A DNA stretch of 64,000 nt from Vibrio sp. VB16 (lineage in GTDB: Bacteria > Pseudomonadota > Gammaproteobacteria > Enterobacterales > Vibrionaceae): assembly GCF_015594925.2 (NCBI RefSeq), contig NZ_CP087590.1, positions 806,001-870,000 of the forward strand, written 5' to 3'. The position numbers were made by a program, and so were the translations under genes. Shown in pieces: positions 43,194 to 52,308 of this stretch. Numbering within the stretch: position 1 is the first letter of the stretch; each line of letters begins with the position of its first letter. Below the pieces are notes generated by a model. The model made no database searches and was not told the DNA's origin. It saw only the letters and a list, made by a program, of their open reading frames with translations.

Positions 43194-45209
43194 ATGCCTC
43201 AGTCGGTCGAAGAAAGACTCTTTCAACTTAAACAAGAATTGCATTATCACGGCGTAAAATATTATGTTGAGGATGATCCTCAGGTGCCAGACGCTGAATA
43301 TGACCGCTTGATGAGAGAGCTTCTGGATATAGAAGCGCAGCATCCCGAATTAGTTTCAATCGATTCACCAAGCCAACGTGTGGGTGGATCGCCGCTAGAA
43401 GGTTTTACCCAAGTTAAGCATGAAATCCCCATGCTATCGCTCGACAATGCGTTCAGCGATGATGAGTTAGATGCGTTTAAAAAAAGAATGGATGACCGAG
43501 TAACCGGCCATGAAATCAAAACCTTTTGTTGTGAACCGAAACTCGATGGGTTAGCGGTTAGCCTATTATATGAAAACGGTGTGTTGGTTCAGGCTGCTAC
43601 TCGGGGAGATGGAAATACCGGGGAAAATATCACCGAAAATGTTCGAACTATAACGGCGATTCCTTTGATACTTCAGGGGGAAGGTTGGCCTACTCGAATA
43701 GAGGTTCGCGGTGAAGTGTTTATGCCTAAAGCGGGATTTGAAAAACTTAATCAAGACGCACTTAAATTTGGCACCAAACCTTTCGTCAACCCGAGAAATG
43801 CGGCCGCAGGAAGCCTAAGACAATTGGATTCTCGTATCACAGCGAAGAGACCCTTAAACTTTTATGCTTACAGCGTTGGTGTTATAGAAGGTGGTGAGCT
43901 TGAAGGCAGTCACTACGACCGTTTTCTTCAACTGAAAGGCTGGGGGCTGCCTATGTGCCCTGAAACCAGTCAGTTGGACACTCTCGATGCGGTAAAGGCC
44001 TATTACCTAGATATTTTGCAACGAAGAGAAGCGCTAGCTTATGAAATCGACGGTGTGGTTATCAAAGTCGATGATATTGAGACTCAAGAGCAACTTGGTT
44101 TTGTCGCAAGAGCGCCTCGTTGGGCTATCGCGTATAAGTTTCCAGCGCAAGAAGAGCTCACTAAGCTTAATGATGTTGAGTTCCAGGTTGGACGAACTGG
44201 GGCAATAACACCTGTGGCGAAACTTGAACCCGTATTCGTTGGTGGTGTGACCGTTAGTAATGCAACATTACATAATGCAGATGAGATAGAACGATTAGGT
44301 ATCAAGATCGGTGACACGGTTATTATTCGTCGGGCAGGGGATGTCATACCACAGATCACCAGCGTGGTTTTAGATCGGAGACCGGATGATGCCAGCGAAA
44401 TTATTTTTCCAACGGCTTGTCCTGTCTGTCATTCTTCCGTGGAGAGAATAGAGGGAGAAGCCGTTGCTCGTTGTAGCGGTGGGTTGGTTTGTCAGGCACA
44501 GCGTAAAGAGGCATTAAAACACTTTGTGTCTCGTAAGGCGCTTGATGTTGATGGGCTAGGGGTGAAAGTGATCGAGCAGCTTGTTGACAAAGAAATGGTC
44601 GACTCTCCAGCGGATCTTTTTAAGCTCTCAGCAGGGTTATTGACGGTTCTTGAACGTATGGGGCCAAAGTCCGCTCAAAATGTGGTTAATGCATTACAAG
44701 CCTCAAAAGAAACAACCTTAGCAAGGTTTCTTTACTCATTAGGTATTAGGGAGGTCGGGGAAGCAACGGCAGCAAACCTAGCGGCGCATTTTAAAACCTT
44801 ACCAGCAGTCCAAGATGCCACATTGGAGCAGTTGATCGAAGTTTCAGATGTTGGAGACATCGTTGCCAAACATGTTGTTTACTTTTTCAAGCAAGAAAAA
44901 AACCAGTTAGTCATTGCTGATCTACTCAAACAAGGTGTCCATTGGACCGAGATTGAAGAACTATCAGAGGATGTGCCTCAACCTCTTGCAGGTAAAGTCG
45001 TCGTGTTAACCGGGTCACTCTCGCAGCTGAATCGAAATGACGCAAAAGCAGCACTACAGGCACTCGGAGCCAAGGTTACGGGTAGCGTATCGAAAAAAAC
45101 GGATATTCTATTTGCCGGTGAAGCCGCAGGCTCTAAATTAACAAAAGCACAAGAACTAGGGATAGAGATTCTTGATGAGCAGGCGCTTGTGGATTTACTT
45201 AACGTGTAA
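43194..45209 (+). CDS. ligA: NAD-dependent DNA ligase
   Basis: Seals nicks in replication and repair. The adenylated lysine is Lys116 (CCEPKLDGLAVSL); then OB fold, a four-Cys zinc finger (CPVCHSSVERIEGEAVARC ... C), four HhH motifs and a C-terminal BRCT domain (LAGKVVVLTGSLSQLNRNDAK). The frame is open from 43104, but ATG at 43194 follows AGGAAAAA and gives 671 residues, exactly the E. coli length. Confidence 0.96.
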   Translation: MPQSVEERLFQLKQELHYHGVKYYVEDDPQVPDAEYDRLMRELLDIEAQHPELVSIDSPSQRVGGSPLEGFTQVKHEIPMLSLDNAFSDDELDAFKKRMDDRVTGHEIKTFCCEPKLDGLAVSLLYENGVLVQAATRGDGNTGENITENVRTITAIPLILQGEGWPTRIEVRGEVFMPKAGFEKLNQDALKFGTKPFVNPRNAAAGSLRQLDSRITAKRPLNFYAYSVGVIEGGELEGSHYDRFLQLKGWGLPMCPETSQLDTLDAVKAYYLDILQRREALAYEIDGVVIKVDDIETQEQLGFVARAPRWAIAYKFPAQEELTKLNDVEFQVGRTGAITPVAKLEPVFVGGVTVSNATLHNADEIERLGIKIGDTVIIRRAGDVIPQITSVVLDRRPDDASEIIFPTACPVCHSSVERIEGEAVARCSGGLVCQAQRKEALKHFVSRKALDVDGLGVKVIEQLVDKEMVDSPADLFKLSAGLLTVLERMGPKSAQNVVNALQASKETTLARFLYSLGIREVGEATAANLAAHFKTLPAVQDATLEQLIEVSDVGDIVAKHVVYFFKQEKNQLVIADLLKQGVHWTEIEELSEDVPQPLAGKVVVLTGSLSQLNRNDAKAALQALGAKVTGSVSKKTDILFAGEAAGSKLTKAQELGIEILDEQALVDLLNV

Positions 45210-45230
45210 TTGAAAACTGATTAATCATAT

Positions 45231-45259
45231 AAGCACCTGCAATAGGTGCTTTTTTTTTA
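45231..45259 (+). terminator. Terminator after ligA
   Basis: AAGCACCT pairs with AGGTGCTT around GCAAT, then a run of nine T. Confidence 0.88.
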
Positions 45260-45660
45260 ATAAAAATTAACTCATTAAAATCTAGTGGTAATTTACTCAA
45301 TTTAAAATATTCGACAAGTATGAATAAAGTTAGCATCTTGCTTTTTGTTTTTGTTGTTATATGCCTAACTGTCTGTTTATTTTCGATTTAATTTTATATA
45401 TTTTTGCTTTTGAAGCAAAGTCACGTAACTTTTAAAAGTTGGGTATTGCTCGTATAATTGTAATTAAATAGCGTGTTTTGATTTGATAATTCTCGTCGCG
45501 AAGTTAGTCTCAGCTCCGTGAGTGTGATTTATCCTCATTACGAAGTTTTTGACTTTAACGCTGTCATAACACGTTCAGTTGACGGATCGTTTTTTCTGGT
45601 TTTCGGCAGCAAACTAAAGACAAAAAAATACAAATACAGCTATGTTTTTAGGAGTTTCCT
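45260..45660 (+). other. Long A/T-rich leader region before the porin gene
   Basis: About 400 bp without a convincing gene. It must hold the porin promoter. I see no perfect CRP site; TGTGA at about 45525 has no matching right half. A 23-codon hydrophobic ORF at 45320-45391 lacks a ribosome site and is treated as chance. The length suggests a regulated promoter with a long 5' leader. Confidence 0.5.
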
Positions 45661-47049
45661 ATGGAAAAAATATTTAAAGTATCTGCTATAACTCTCACAA
45701 TTATGGGTTTTATTGCTTCTACACCGGTATCTGCTAATGACCCGCTCGGTCCTGAGTACGCTAAACAAGCTTCAAAGTTCTTTGCTGACTCAACTATTAG
45801 TGGCAGTGTTGCGTTTTGGATGCGCGCCCGTGACCGAGCTGGATACGACGAAACTGATCGAGAAGATACAAAAAAACAAACTAATTTAGATCATGGATCC
45901 ATATTTGCGAACTTAGGTTTTCATTCTGGCTATATCGGTGAAACAGTCGGACTAGATGCCGTTATCTACAGTACTTTTGATATGTGGCAGAACGGCGGTG
46001 CCGATCATGAAATGAACTTTTGGGGTGTCAATAACCCTTACGATAAAGAACCTAGTAACGACTCGTGCGAGGCTGTATGGAGCGATTGTACTGACAACGG
46101 AGCTTCTTTTTCTACAGCAAATCTTAAATTTAAGTTTGGAGAAACAGGGAGCGCAAAGTTAGGCTATTTTCAGCCTTCGGTGCCTACTAGTCTAGGTGTT
46201 AATTGGACTTTTGCCCCTGGTACTTATCTTGGTGGTGAAATTGGGTATGAGTTTGGTGCATTAAATGTGGGGCTAGTAATCGCCGATGAATATAAAGCGC
46301 CTTGGTTTAAAAACACCTATGGCTTTCGTACTACGGATGGTGAAGATGCTGGCACGGTATACTCTGTTGGTGCAAACTATGTCTTAGACAGTGGGACTAT
46401 ACTAGATTTTGGTTATGGTGGTTTAACCGATGGTGATCGTAAGAACCTACATATTAAAGTTAAAAATACGACTGATAATGGTCTGTACCTGTCGCCGCAA
46501 TTGTATATTGTCGATGATAGTGAACAATACAACGACACTGCATTTCAACTTGCTCTCATTTCATCTCAAACGTTTGGTCAATATTCTTTTCGTGCTGACA
46601 TGATTTATACTGACGCTGAATCGAAAGATAAAAACAGCGTGGGCAATATGAGTTATCGTTTAACCAGCGAGTATGGTGGGTCAAACGGTGCTTATGACGT
46701 ATGGTGGAATAATCGTTCAGATTTTAATCATGATGGCGAACTTGCAGGATTTCTATCTGTATCTCGTGATTTTTCTGATATCGGAGGTAAAGGATTTGAT
46801 GCTGGAATAAGCACTGCGGCAGGAGCGGGTTCGAAAGCCGAAGGCTACGATGAATTAGTTGAATACTCTTTTAGTTTATTTGCTAATTACGCAATCCAAC
46901 AGGGTGCATTAAAAGATGCGAATATTAGTATGCATTATACCCAGTATTATAATGATTCTGATGCAGGTGATTGGGCTCCTTACAGTAACGCGTTTAACGA
47001 TGAAACAGACTATAAATTATTGTTGACGATACCATTTTCAGTTAAATAA
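45661..47049 (+). CDS. Chitoporin-like outer-membrane porin, OprD family
   Basis: A 462-residue beta-barrel with a signal peptide (1 to about 25, ending VSAN). Blocks SGSVAFWMRARDR, LDHGSIFANLGFHSGY, FAPGTYLGGE, ADEYKAPWF, YDVWWNNRSDFNHDGE and a final DETDYKLLLTIPFSVK resemble the ChiP chitooligosaccharide porins of enterobacteria and vibrios. It may therefore take up chitin oligosaccharides, but a general OprD substrate role is possible. The DSCEAVWSDC region is a lineage-specific insertion with two Cys. Long leader before it, terminator after. Confidence 0.85.
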   Translation: MEKIFKVSAITLTIMGFIASTPVSANDPLGPEYAKQASKFFADSTISGSVAFWMRARDRAGYDETDREDTKKQTNLDHGSIFANLGFHSGYIGETVGLDAVIYSTFDMWQNGGADHEMNFWGVNNPYDKEPSNDSCEAVWSDCTDNGASFSTANLKFKFGETGSAKLGYFQPSVPTSLGVNWTFAPGTYLGGEIGYEFGALNVGLVIADEYKAPWFKNTYGFRTTDGEDAGTVYSVGANYVLDSGTILDFGYGGLTDGDRKNLHIKVKNTTDNGLYLSPQLYIVDDSEQYNDTAFQLALISSQTFGQYSFRADMIYTDAESKDKNSVGNMSYRLTSEYGGSNGAYDVWWNNRSDFNHDGELAGFLSVSRDFSDIGGKGFDAGISTAAGAGSKAEGYDELVEYSFSLFANYAIQQGALKDANISMHYTQYYNDSDAGDWAPYSNAFNDETDYKLLLTIPFSVK

Positions 47050-47066
47050 AAATCGTTAATTTATCA

Positions 47067-47102
47067 AAAAAGCTAGGAGGGATTTTACTCCTGGCTTTTT
47101 TA
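47067..47102 (+). terminator. Terminator after the porin gene
   Basis: A 13-bp stem (47067-47079 with 47088-47100, one wobble), then TTTTTTA. Confidence 0.82.
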
Positions 47103-47169
47103 GTATTCATATATGAACCAGTAAGAGATAAACTACAGTCTCTATTACTTTTCATTGGAGTTGTTAAAT

Positions 47170-47559
47170 ATGATGAATATTAGTCAAGTTTCGAAAGCGA
47201 CTCAGTTATCTTCAAAATCTATTCGATTGTATGAAGACAAAGGGTTGATCTCGGCTCCAGTACGTTCAGTTAATGGATACCGTCAATACAGTGACTCTCA
47301 TATCGAGGAGTTATTGATTGTCGCGAGAGCAAAAAGAGTCGGCTTTACACTAGAAGAATGCAAAGCTTTAGTTCATTTAGCGAGCAATTCAGAAACGACG
47401 AGCGCTGAAGTAAAAATGCGTGCAGAAGAAAAATTGTTAGAAGTGAACGCAAAATTGGATGAGCTGACGGTGATAAAAAACCAGTTAGAAAAGTGGGTAG
47501 CGGAGTGCCCTGGAGATTCTGGTAATGCATGTCCAATCATGGACGATTTAAAATCGTAA
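47170..47559 (+). CDS. cueR: Copper-responsive MerR-family regulator CueR
   Basis: Senses Cu(I) and activates efflux promoters with a stretched spacer. N-terminal MerR winged helix (MNISQVSKATQLSSKSIRLYEDKGLI) and the CueR-specific metal loop CPGDSGNAC near the C-terminus. ATG at 47170 is preceded by GGAG; the next codon is also ATG. No copA or cueO is near, but the following nfeD-qmcA order is as in E. coli, where cueR sits just before ybbJ. Confidence 0.92.
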   Translation: MMNISQVSKATQLSSKSIRLYEDKGLISAPVRSVNGYRQYSDSHIEELLIVARAKRVGFTLEECKALVHLASNSETTSAEVKMRAEEKLLEVNAKLDELTVIKNQLEKWVAECPGDSGNACPIMDDLKS

Positions 47560-47655
47560 TCAGTTGTTGAGTTATTTTCAACCACATCATACAGTTTGAA
47601 GCTGAACCTGTATGATGGGCTTTAATTTGCTCATTAAAGCCCATGGTTTAACGTT

Positions 47656-48108
47656 TTAGACTGGCTCGATGGTAACGACAATACCATCCACATCAACGAC
47701 CTTGACTAGCGTCCCAGCGGCGATGTCTTTATGGGTTCGAGCCGACCAGGTGGTATCACCCAGTCGGATACGACAGTTTCCTTCTTGTACGTCTTCTTCA
47801 AGCCTTGTTATCTTGCCAACTAACTGCTTTTCTCTTTGATTAAGTGAACTATTGGCCTCTGACTGCACATCCTTTTTAAACTGATACCGCCACCATCCCC
47901 AAGTTGTTACTAATGAAAAACTTGCGAACGTAATCCATTGTAACTGCCAGCTCATCGGCAATAACGCAAATAAGATGCCGACCAATATAGCGGATATGCC
48001 TAACCATAAGAAATATCCAGCAGTACCAATGAGTTCACCTGAAAGCAACACAAGCCCAAACGCTATCCAATGCCAGTGGTTAACTTGGCTGAGTAGTTCT
48101 ATCAACAT
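47656..48108 (-). CDS. NfeD family membrane protein (YbbJ-like)
   Basis: A 150-residue protein with transmembrane helices in the first half (about 12-75) and a C-terminal OB-fold domain (VGKITRLEEDVQEGNCRIRLGDTTWSA). NfeD proteins work with SPFH proteins; here its partner is qmcA, 6 bp upstream on the same strand. Confidence 0.9.
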   Translation of the reverse strand: MLIELLSQVNHWHWIAFGLVLLSGELIGTAGYFLWLGISAILVGILFALLPMSWQLQWITFASFSLVTTWGWWRYQFKKDVQSEANSSLNQREKQLVGKITRLEEDVQEGNCRIRLGDTTWSARTHKDIAAGTLVKVVDVDGIVVTIEPV

Positions 48109-48114
48109 GTATTC

Positions 48115-49035
48115 TTACTTCTCATCTTTTTGATGCTTGAACATCTCAGTAATGCCTGCAATAGAGCCCATTAAGCCCGATGCCTCTAGAGGTAACATGA
48201 TTATCTTACTATTTTCTGCTTGCCCAATCGATTTAAGAGCGTCGGTATAACCTTGTGCAATAAAGTAATTTACCGCTTGCATATCGCCTTGCGCAATAGC
48301 GTTCGATACCATTTCGGTTGCCTTAGCTTCGGCTTCAGCAGAACGTTCACGCGCTTCAGCCTGCAAAATAGCCGCTTGTTTTTCACCCTCAGCTCTTAAA
48401 ATAGCAGACTGCTTATGACCTTCAGCCTTGAGAATTTCAGCCTGACGGACACCTTCAGCTGAAAGAACATCTGCGCGCTTATTTCGTTCCGCTTTCATTT
48501 GAGCATTCATCGCGGCAGTGAGATCCGCTGGTGGCTGTACGTCTTTTATCTCGATGCGGGTGACTTTTACGCCCCAAGGGTTGGTTGCCTCATCGACGAT
48601 CGAGAGAAGTTTAATGTTGATCATGTCTCTTTGACTCAACATTTCATCTAGCTCCATAGAGCCGAGAACAGTACGAATATTGGTGAGGGTTAGGTTTCTG
48701 ATAGCATGTTCGAGATCGTTGACTTCATAGGCCGCTTTTGCTGCATCGACGACTTGTACAAAACAAACGGCATCAATGGTGACATTGGCGTTATCTTTAG
48801 AAATCACCTCTTGCGCCGGAATATCAAGTACTCGTTCCATCATGCTGATTTTTGATCCTACACTGTCAACAAACGGGATGATTAAGTTCAGGCCTGGCTT
48901 CAACGTGTGGGTGTAACGTCCAAATCGTTCAATCGTCCAGTTACTCCCCTGAGAAACCGTTTTAACACCAGCGGCTATAAAAGCAACGGTGACCACGATT
49001 AAGACCGCAATGGTAATAAGTACATCTAAAGCCAT
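48115..49035 (-). CDS. qmcA: SPFH/band-7 membrane protease-associated protein QmcA
   Basis: A 306-residue stomatin-like protein with an N-terminal transmembrane helix, an SPFH domain (about 25-190; ERFGRYTHTLKPGLNLIIPF), a heptad-rich stretch with repeated AEGEKQ/AEGHKQ units (about 200-245) and a C-terminal tail. It builds membrane scaffolds with NfeD. The spacing and order are as in E. coli. Confidence 0.93.
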   Translation of the reverse strand: MALDVLITIAVLIVVTVAFIAAGVKTVSQGSNWTIERFGRYTHTLKPGLNLIIPFVDSVGSKISMMERVLDIPAQEVISKDNANVTIDAVCFVQVVDAAKAAYEVNDLEHAIRNLTLTNIRTVLGSMELDEMLSQRDMINIKLLSIVDEATNPWGVKVTRIEIKDVQPPADLTAAMNAQMKAERNKRADVLSAEGVRQAEILKAEGHKQSAILRAEGEKQAAILQAEARERSAEAEAKATEMVSNAIAQGDMQAVNYFIAQGYTDALKSIGQAENSKIIMLPLEASGLMGSIAGITEMFKHQKDEK

Positions 49036-49311
49036 GTTATATCCTTTTTATTTTTATTTCGAAGAAAATTTAACCACGAAAGTTCAACAACCCATAGTCT
49101 GTTGAACAATAATAAAATTATTCAGCCTTAAAATATGCCTGCTTGCGCCACAACTTCAAGTATTAAGCTGCTTTGGTATTATTATTTTGCCAGAATATCA
49201 AAGTATAGACCTCGATTAAGGCATCTTGCGGGCTATTCTTCGCGAATGTGAAAATTCGCTTCAGAGATAGCCAACAAGTTTCATTGAGAAGAGTGAGTTA
49301 TTTAATCCGAT
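49036..49311. other. Gap upstream of qmcA with two inverted repeats
   Basis: About 275 bp without a gene. Two perfect inverted repeats: GTTCAACA/TGTTGAAC (49082-49107) and GCGAAT/ATTCGC (49242-49259). Neither has a T-run; possible operators or stem-loops. Confidence 0.45.
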
Positions 49312-50166
49312 TTAGTAGAGTAATGAGTATAGTTGTCGACGGTATTTCGCTGCGGTGCTGTTTCCTTGACCTAAAGCGGAAAGTATATCCATAAACGACT
49401 TTTTCATTTCGCCATCCGCTACATTTAGGTCTTTTACTAGAAATGACCACAGCAGCGCTAATGACTCTTCACTTCTAGCAACTTGGTGATATTGTAATGC
49501 GAGCTCAATGGCCACTGCTGCATCGAGTGGATTTTGGCTAAGGCGATTTTCTAAAGCTTGTATTTCTGGGCTATCAGCGGCTTGATCATGTAACTCTAAT
49601 TTTGCGACTAAACCTTTATAGTAATTGTCTTGATATTCTAATGGGATATGAGCAAGCAATGTTTTTGCTTGTTCAAATTGTAGGGTTCCTATTAGGCAGT
49701 CGACGGTGGCAAGTTTTATATCTCCCCTTATTTTTAGATCTTCCGATAAGGTATTGATTAAAGATAGCGCGAGTTCGTGTTCACCTGCTTGCAGTTTTTC
49801 TTGTGCTTCTTTTAATGTTAATTCGTCTTGGCTTGGCAAATGCTTACTTAGCATTTCCTTTATGGCTTCAATGGTTTGAGGTCCACCTAATCCGTCTACG
49901 GGCTGGCCATTCATAAAAAGGGCAATAGTAGGAAGTGCTTGCACACCAAATTGACTTGAGATCGCTTGTTCTTGTTCACAGTTGAGCAGCGCGAGAGTAA
50001 ATGCGCCTTTATACTGTTGAGTCAATGTTTGTAACGCTGGGATTATCTCGGTGCTTTCTGGGCTCATTGGTGCCCAAAAGTGGATGAGAACAGGATGTTG
50101 AACAGATTGCTCTAAAACTTGTCGAAAATTTTGTTCGTTCAACTCTACGATATTCTCAGGTTGCAT
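49312..50166 (-). CDS. cnoX: Chaperedoxin CnoX (YbbN)
   Basis: A 284-residue protein: thioredoxin fold (about 1-110) and C-terminal TPR repeats (about 115-284). The active-site position reads FWAPMSPEST, so both catalytic cysteines are missing; it cannot act as a thiol oxidoreductase. E. coli CnoX keeps one such Cys (SxxC) and is a chaperone that hands substrates to GroEL or DnaK; a pure holdase role is expected. Confidence 0.92.
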   Translation of the reverse strand: MQPENIVELNEQNFRQVLEQSVQHPVLIHFWAPMSPESTEIIPALQTLTQQYKGAFTLALLNCEQEQAISSQFGVQALPTIALFMNGQPVDGLGGPQTIEAIKEMLSKHLPSQDELTLKEAQEKLQAGEHELALSLINTLSEDLKIRGDIKLATVDCLIGTLQFEQAKTLLAHIPLEYQDNYYKGLVAKLELHDQAADSPEIQALENRLSQNPLDAAVAIELALQYHQVARSEESLALLWSFLVKDLNVADGEMKKSFMDILSALGQGNSTAAKYRRQLYSLLY

Positions 50167-50246
50167 GCGATGTCCTTAATTAATATTGTTTCTCTTTAAA
50201 TAGGGGTATGAAGGTCTAATATCAAGAGTGGCAATCCTTAAGAAAC

Positions 50247-50275
50247 AAAAAAACGTCCAATGTGGACGTTTTTTT
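50247..50275. terminator. Perfect terminator closing the 50.3-kb small transcript
   Basis: A 13-bp perfect stem AAAAAAACGTCCA-ATG loop-TGGACGTTTTTTT, active in both directions. On the minus strand it closes the transcript that starts near 50425. No coding gene ends here in either direction other than the small ORF. Confidence 0.88.
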
Positions 50276-50297
50276 GTTCAAACTCTGGGGGAGGGCG

Positions 50298-50363
50298 CTA
50301 CAGCGTTAAAATAAACAGTAGCGCAACACCCACACCAATCCAATTTAGTTGGTTCAATGTCAT
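50298..50363 (-). CDS. 21-residue hydrophobic small protein (possible)
   Basis: ATG-to-TAG frame of 22 codons encoding MTLNQLNWIGVGVALLFILTL, a single transmembrane-length helix. GGTGAAG lies five bases before the ATG. A canonical sigma-70 promoter lies upstream and a strong terminator 22 bp after the stop. If translated, it would be a single-pass inner-membrane peptide like those of known bacterial small proteins; the RNA could also be a regulatory one. Not recognised as a known family. Confidence 0.5.
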   Translation of the reverse strand: MTLNQLNWIGVGVALLFILTL

Positions 50364-50431
50364 TGTCTTCACCGAATGTAACGCTTAAAAGTCTGTATGG
50401 TATTTACCATCGTAGTAATGGTATATACATT

Positions 50432-50460
50432 GTATTACAGAAACATGACAGCCTTATCAA
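50432..50460 (-). promoter_or_regulatory. Sigma-70 promoter of the small transcript
   Basis: On the minus strand TTGATA (50460-50455), 17-bp spacer, TAATAC (50437-50432): optimal spacing and near-consensus hexamers. Predicted start near 50425, 62 bases before the ORF. Confidence 0.55.
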
Positions 50461-50521
50461 ATTCGAGAGTATTTTGAACAAAAAAAGGTAATAATTATTT
50501 ATTTAGTATGATTTATCATCT

Positions 50522-51349
50522 TCACGCTGCTTTTCTAAGTATTGCGTCTAGCCATCGTCCTGGCATTATTCGTTTTAATATGGCAAACACTTTGGTTGGT
50601 GTCGTGATTCGATATCGTAGCTTTGGTTGTCGCGATCTTAGCGCATCTAATAGTGGTTCTATTATTGATTCGGCAGGTAGAGCGAATGTGTTTTTGGATT
50701 TTGTATCGGCTAACCTTGCCAGTTGAACTTGGTAAGCACTTTTATGTGCACTGTTGTCTACATCGATCCATTGCTGAAACTTTAATAAAGCATTTGCCCG
50801 AAATTGTGTCTCTATCGGTCCGGGTTCAATAATACTTATTTTGATATCCGTATCGAATAACTCTAAACGTAAGGTATCACTCCATCCCTCAACCGCAAAT
50901 TTAGATGCATTGTATGCGCCACGATATTTCATGGCGGCGAAGCCAAGTACAGAGCTATTTTGAACAATGCGCCCAACTCCCTGCTTTCGCATATAAGGTA
51001 ATATTTCACACACAAGTTGGTGCCAACCAAAGAAATTACTTTGGAATTGTTCTTTGAGCGCTTGCACAGGTAGGTCTTCAAGTGCACCTGTCTGGCCATA
51101 GGCACCATTGTTAAAAAGCGCATAGAGTTTGTGATCACATAGGCGCATTGTTTTCAGTACCGCTCTTGAAATGCTCTCCGGATCATTGAGATCTAATTGG
51201 ATGCAGGTTAAGCCTTCTGTGGTAAGTCTTTGTACATCAGCTTCATTTCGACATGAAGCGATCACATTAAACCCTTCTTTCTTCAATGCGTGGGCACAAA
51301 CATAGCCAATGCCCGAAGAGCACCCTGTGATAAGAATTGTTTTTGACAT
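50522..51349 (-). CDS. ybbO: Short-chain dehydrogenase (YbbO-like)
   Basis: A 275-residue classical SDR: Rossmann GCSSGIGYVCA at 9-19, NGAYGQTG, Ser and the YxxxK catalytic pair in MKYRGAYNASKFAVEGWS. E. coli YbbO, next to cnoX, acts on aldehydes and retinol-like substrates; here the gene is also near cnoX. The native substrate is not known. Confidence 0.9.
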   Translation of the reverse strand: MSKTILITGCSSGIGYVCAHALKKEGFNVIASCRNEADVQRLTTEGLTCIQLDLNDPESISRAVLKTMRLCDHKLYALFNNGAYGQTGALEDLPVQALKEQFQSNFFGWHQLVCEILPYMRKQGVGRIVQNSSVLGFAAMKYRGAYNASKFAVEGWSDTLRLELFDTDIKISIIEPGPIETQFRANALLKFQQWIDVDNSAHKSAYQVQLARLADTKSKNTFALPAESIIEPLLDALRSRQPKLRYRITTPTKVFAILKRIMPGRWLDAILRKAA

Positions 51350-51399
51350 AGTGTTAATCTATTTTCTCTGAATAAATTTGATGAATGTTTGTTGCACCG

Positions 51400-52308
51400 T
51401 CAACGCTGTAGTAACGCTTTCATTGCGGGCTCGAGTCTAGAGTAAGTGAAGTTAAACCCTAGCTCAGTTAGACGTTTGGGTTTTGCTCGAATACTATCGA
51501 AAAGAAGGCAGCATGATTCGCCCATGACAAGGTTAAAAAACCATTTCGGTGTCGCGAGTAATAGTGGTCGATGTATTGTTGAGGCTAAGCACTTACTAAA
51601 TTCTGCGTTGGCTATAGGATGAGGAGCGCTAAAATTAAAGTAACCACTAGCATGTGGAGTGTCTAACAGAAAAAGAAGACCTTTAACCATGTCCAATATA
51701 TGTATCCAAGGCATATATTGTTTGCCATTACCTAAGCGACTTCCGGCACCAAACTTAAACGCCGGTAGCATCAAGGGGAGTGCGCCTCCTTTGATGCCTA
51801 AAACTAATCCAGTTCGAACGATACATACGCGGGTAGATTCGGACTTAGCTTGTTTGGCAATGGACTCCCATGTAGAGCAAACATGATGAGTAAATCCCTC
51901 ATGGTAGGCACTCAAGGATTCATCAAAAGAGTGACCTTGTTGATCGCCGTAATAACCAACCGCGGACCCACTGATAAAGGTTGCGGGGGGATTGGTGCTT
52001 GCGTGAATGAGCTCAACGAGCTTTTCTGTGATAGACCAGCGGCTGTTGCATATCGCTTTTTTTTGTTTGTGACTCCACCTTTTTCCTGCAATGGGTTCCC
52101 CAGCAAGATTAATTACGGCGTCAATATCATTAAAATTATTGTAATCATCTAGGCTATCGATATAGGTGATGTTGCCTAAGTCAGCATGTTGGAGTTTAGA
52201 TTTTGCTGCGGCGATATTTCGAGTGAGAAGTACAATTTGATGTGTCGATAGTTGTTTGACCAATTCTGAACCGATAAAACCTGTCCCACCAGTTAGCAAT
52301 ATTTGCAT
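51400..52308 (-). CDS. yfcH: TIGR01777 family NAD-dependent epimerase/oxidoreductase (YfcH)
   Basis: A 302-residue extended SDR with Rossmann GGTGFIGSELV at the N-terminus, NLAGEPIAGKRW and SAVGYYG diagnostic of the family. Substrate unknown. It lies 50 bp upstream of ybbO on the same strand, possibly one transcript. A shorter plus-strand ORF on the same bases is a shadow. Confidence 0.9.
   Translation of the reverse strand: MQILLTGGTGFIGSELVKQLSTHQIVLLTRNIAAAKSKLQHADLGNITYIDSLDDYNNFNDIDAVINLAGEPIAGKRWSHKQKKAICNSRWSITEKLVELIHASTNPPATFISGSAVGYYGDQQGHSFDESLSAYHEGFTHHVCSTWESIAKQAKSESTRVCIVRTGLVLGIKGGALPLMLPAFKFGAGSRLGNGKQYMPWIHILDMVKGLLFLLDTPHASGYFNFSAPHPIANAEFSKCLASTIHRPLLLATPKWFFNLVMGESCCLLFDSIRAKPKRLTELGFNFTYSRLEPAMKALLQR

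Noticed and set aside
45320..45391. 23-codon hydrophobic ORF (MNKVSILLFVFVVICLTVCL...)
   Set aside because: It looks like a transmembrane peptide, but there is no Shine-Dalgarno sequence, and A/T-rich DNA easily gives such frames. Kept as a curiosity only.
45519..45540. TGTGATTTATCCTCATTA as a CRP site for the porin gene
   Set aside because: Left half perfect but right half matches at none of five positions.
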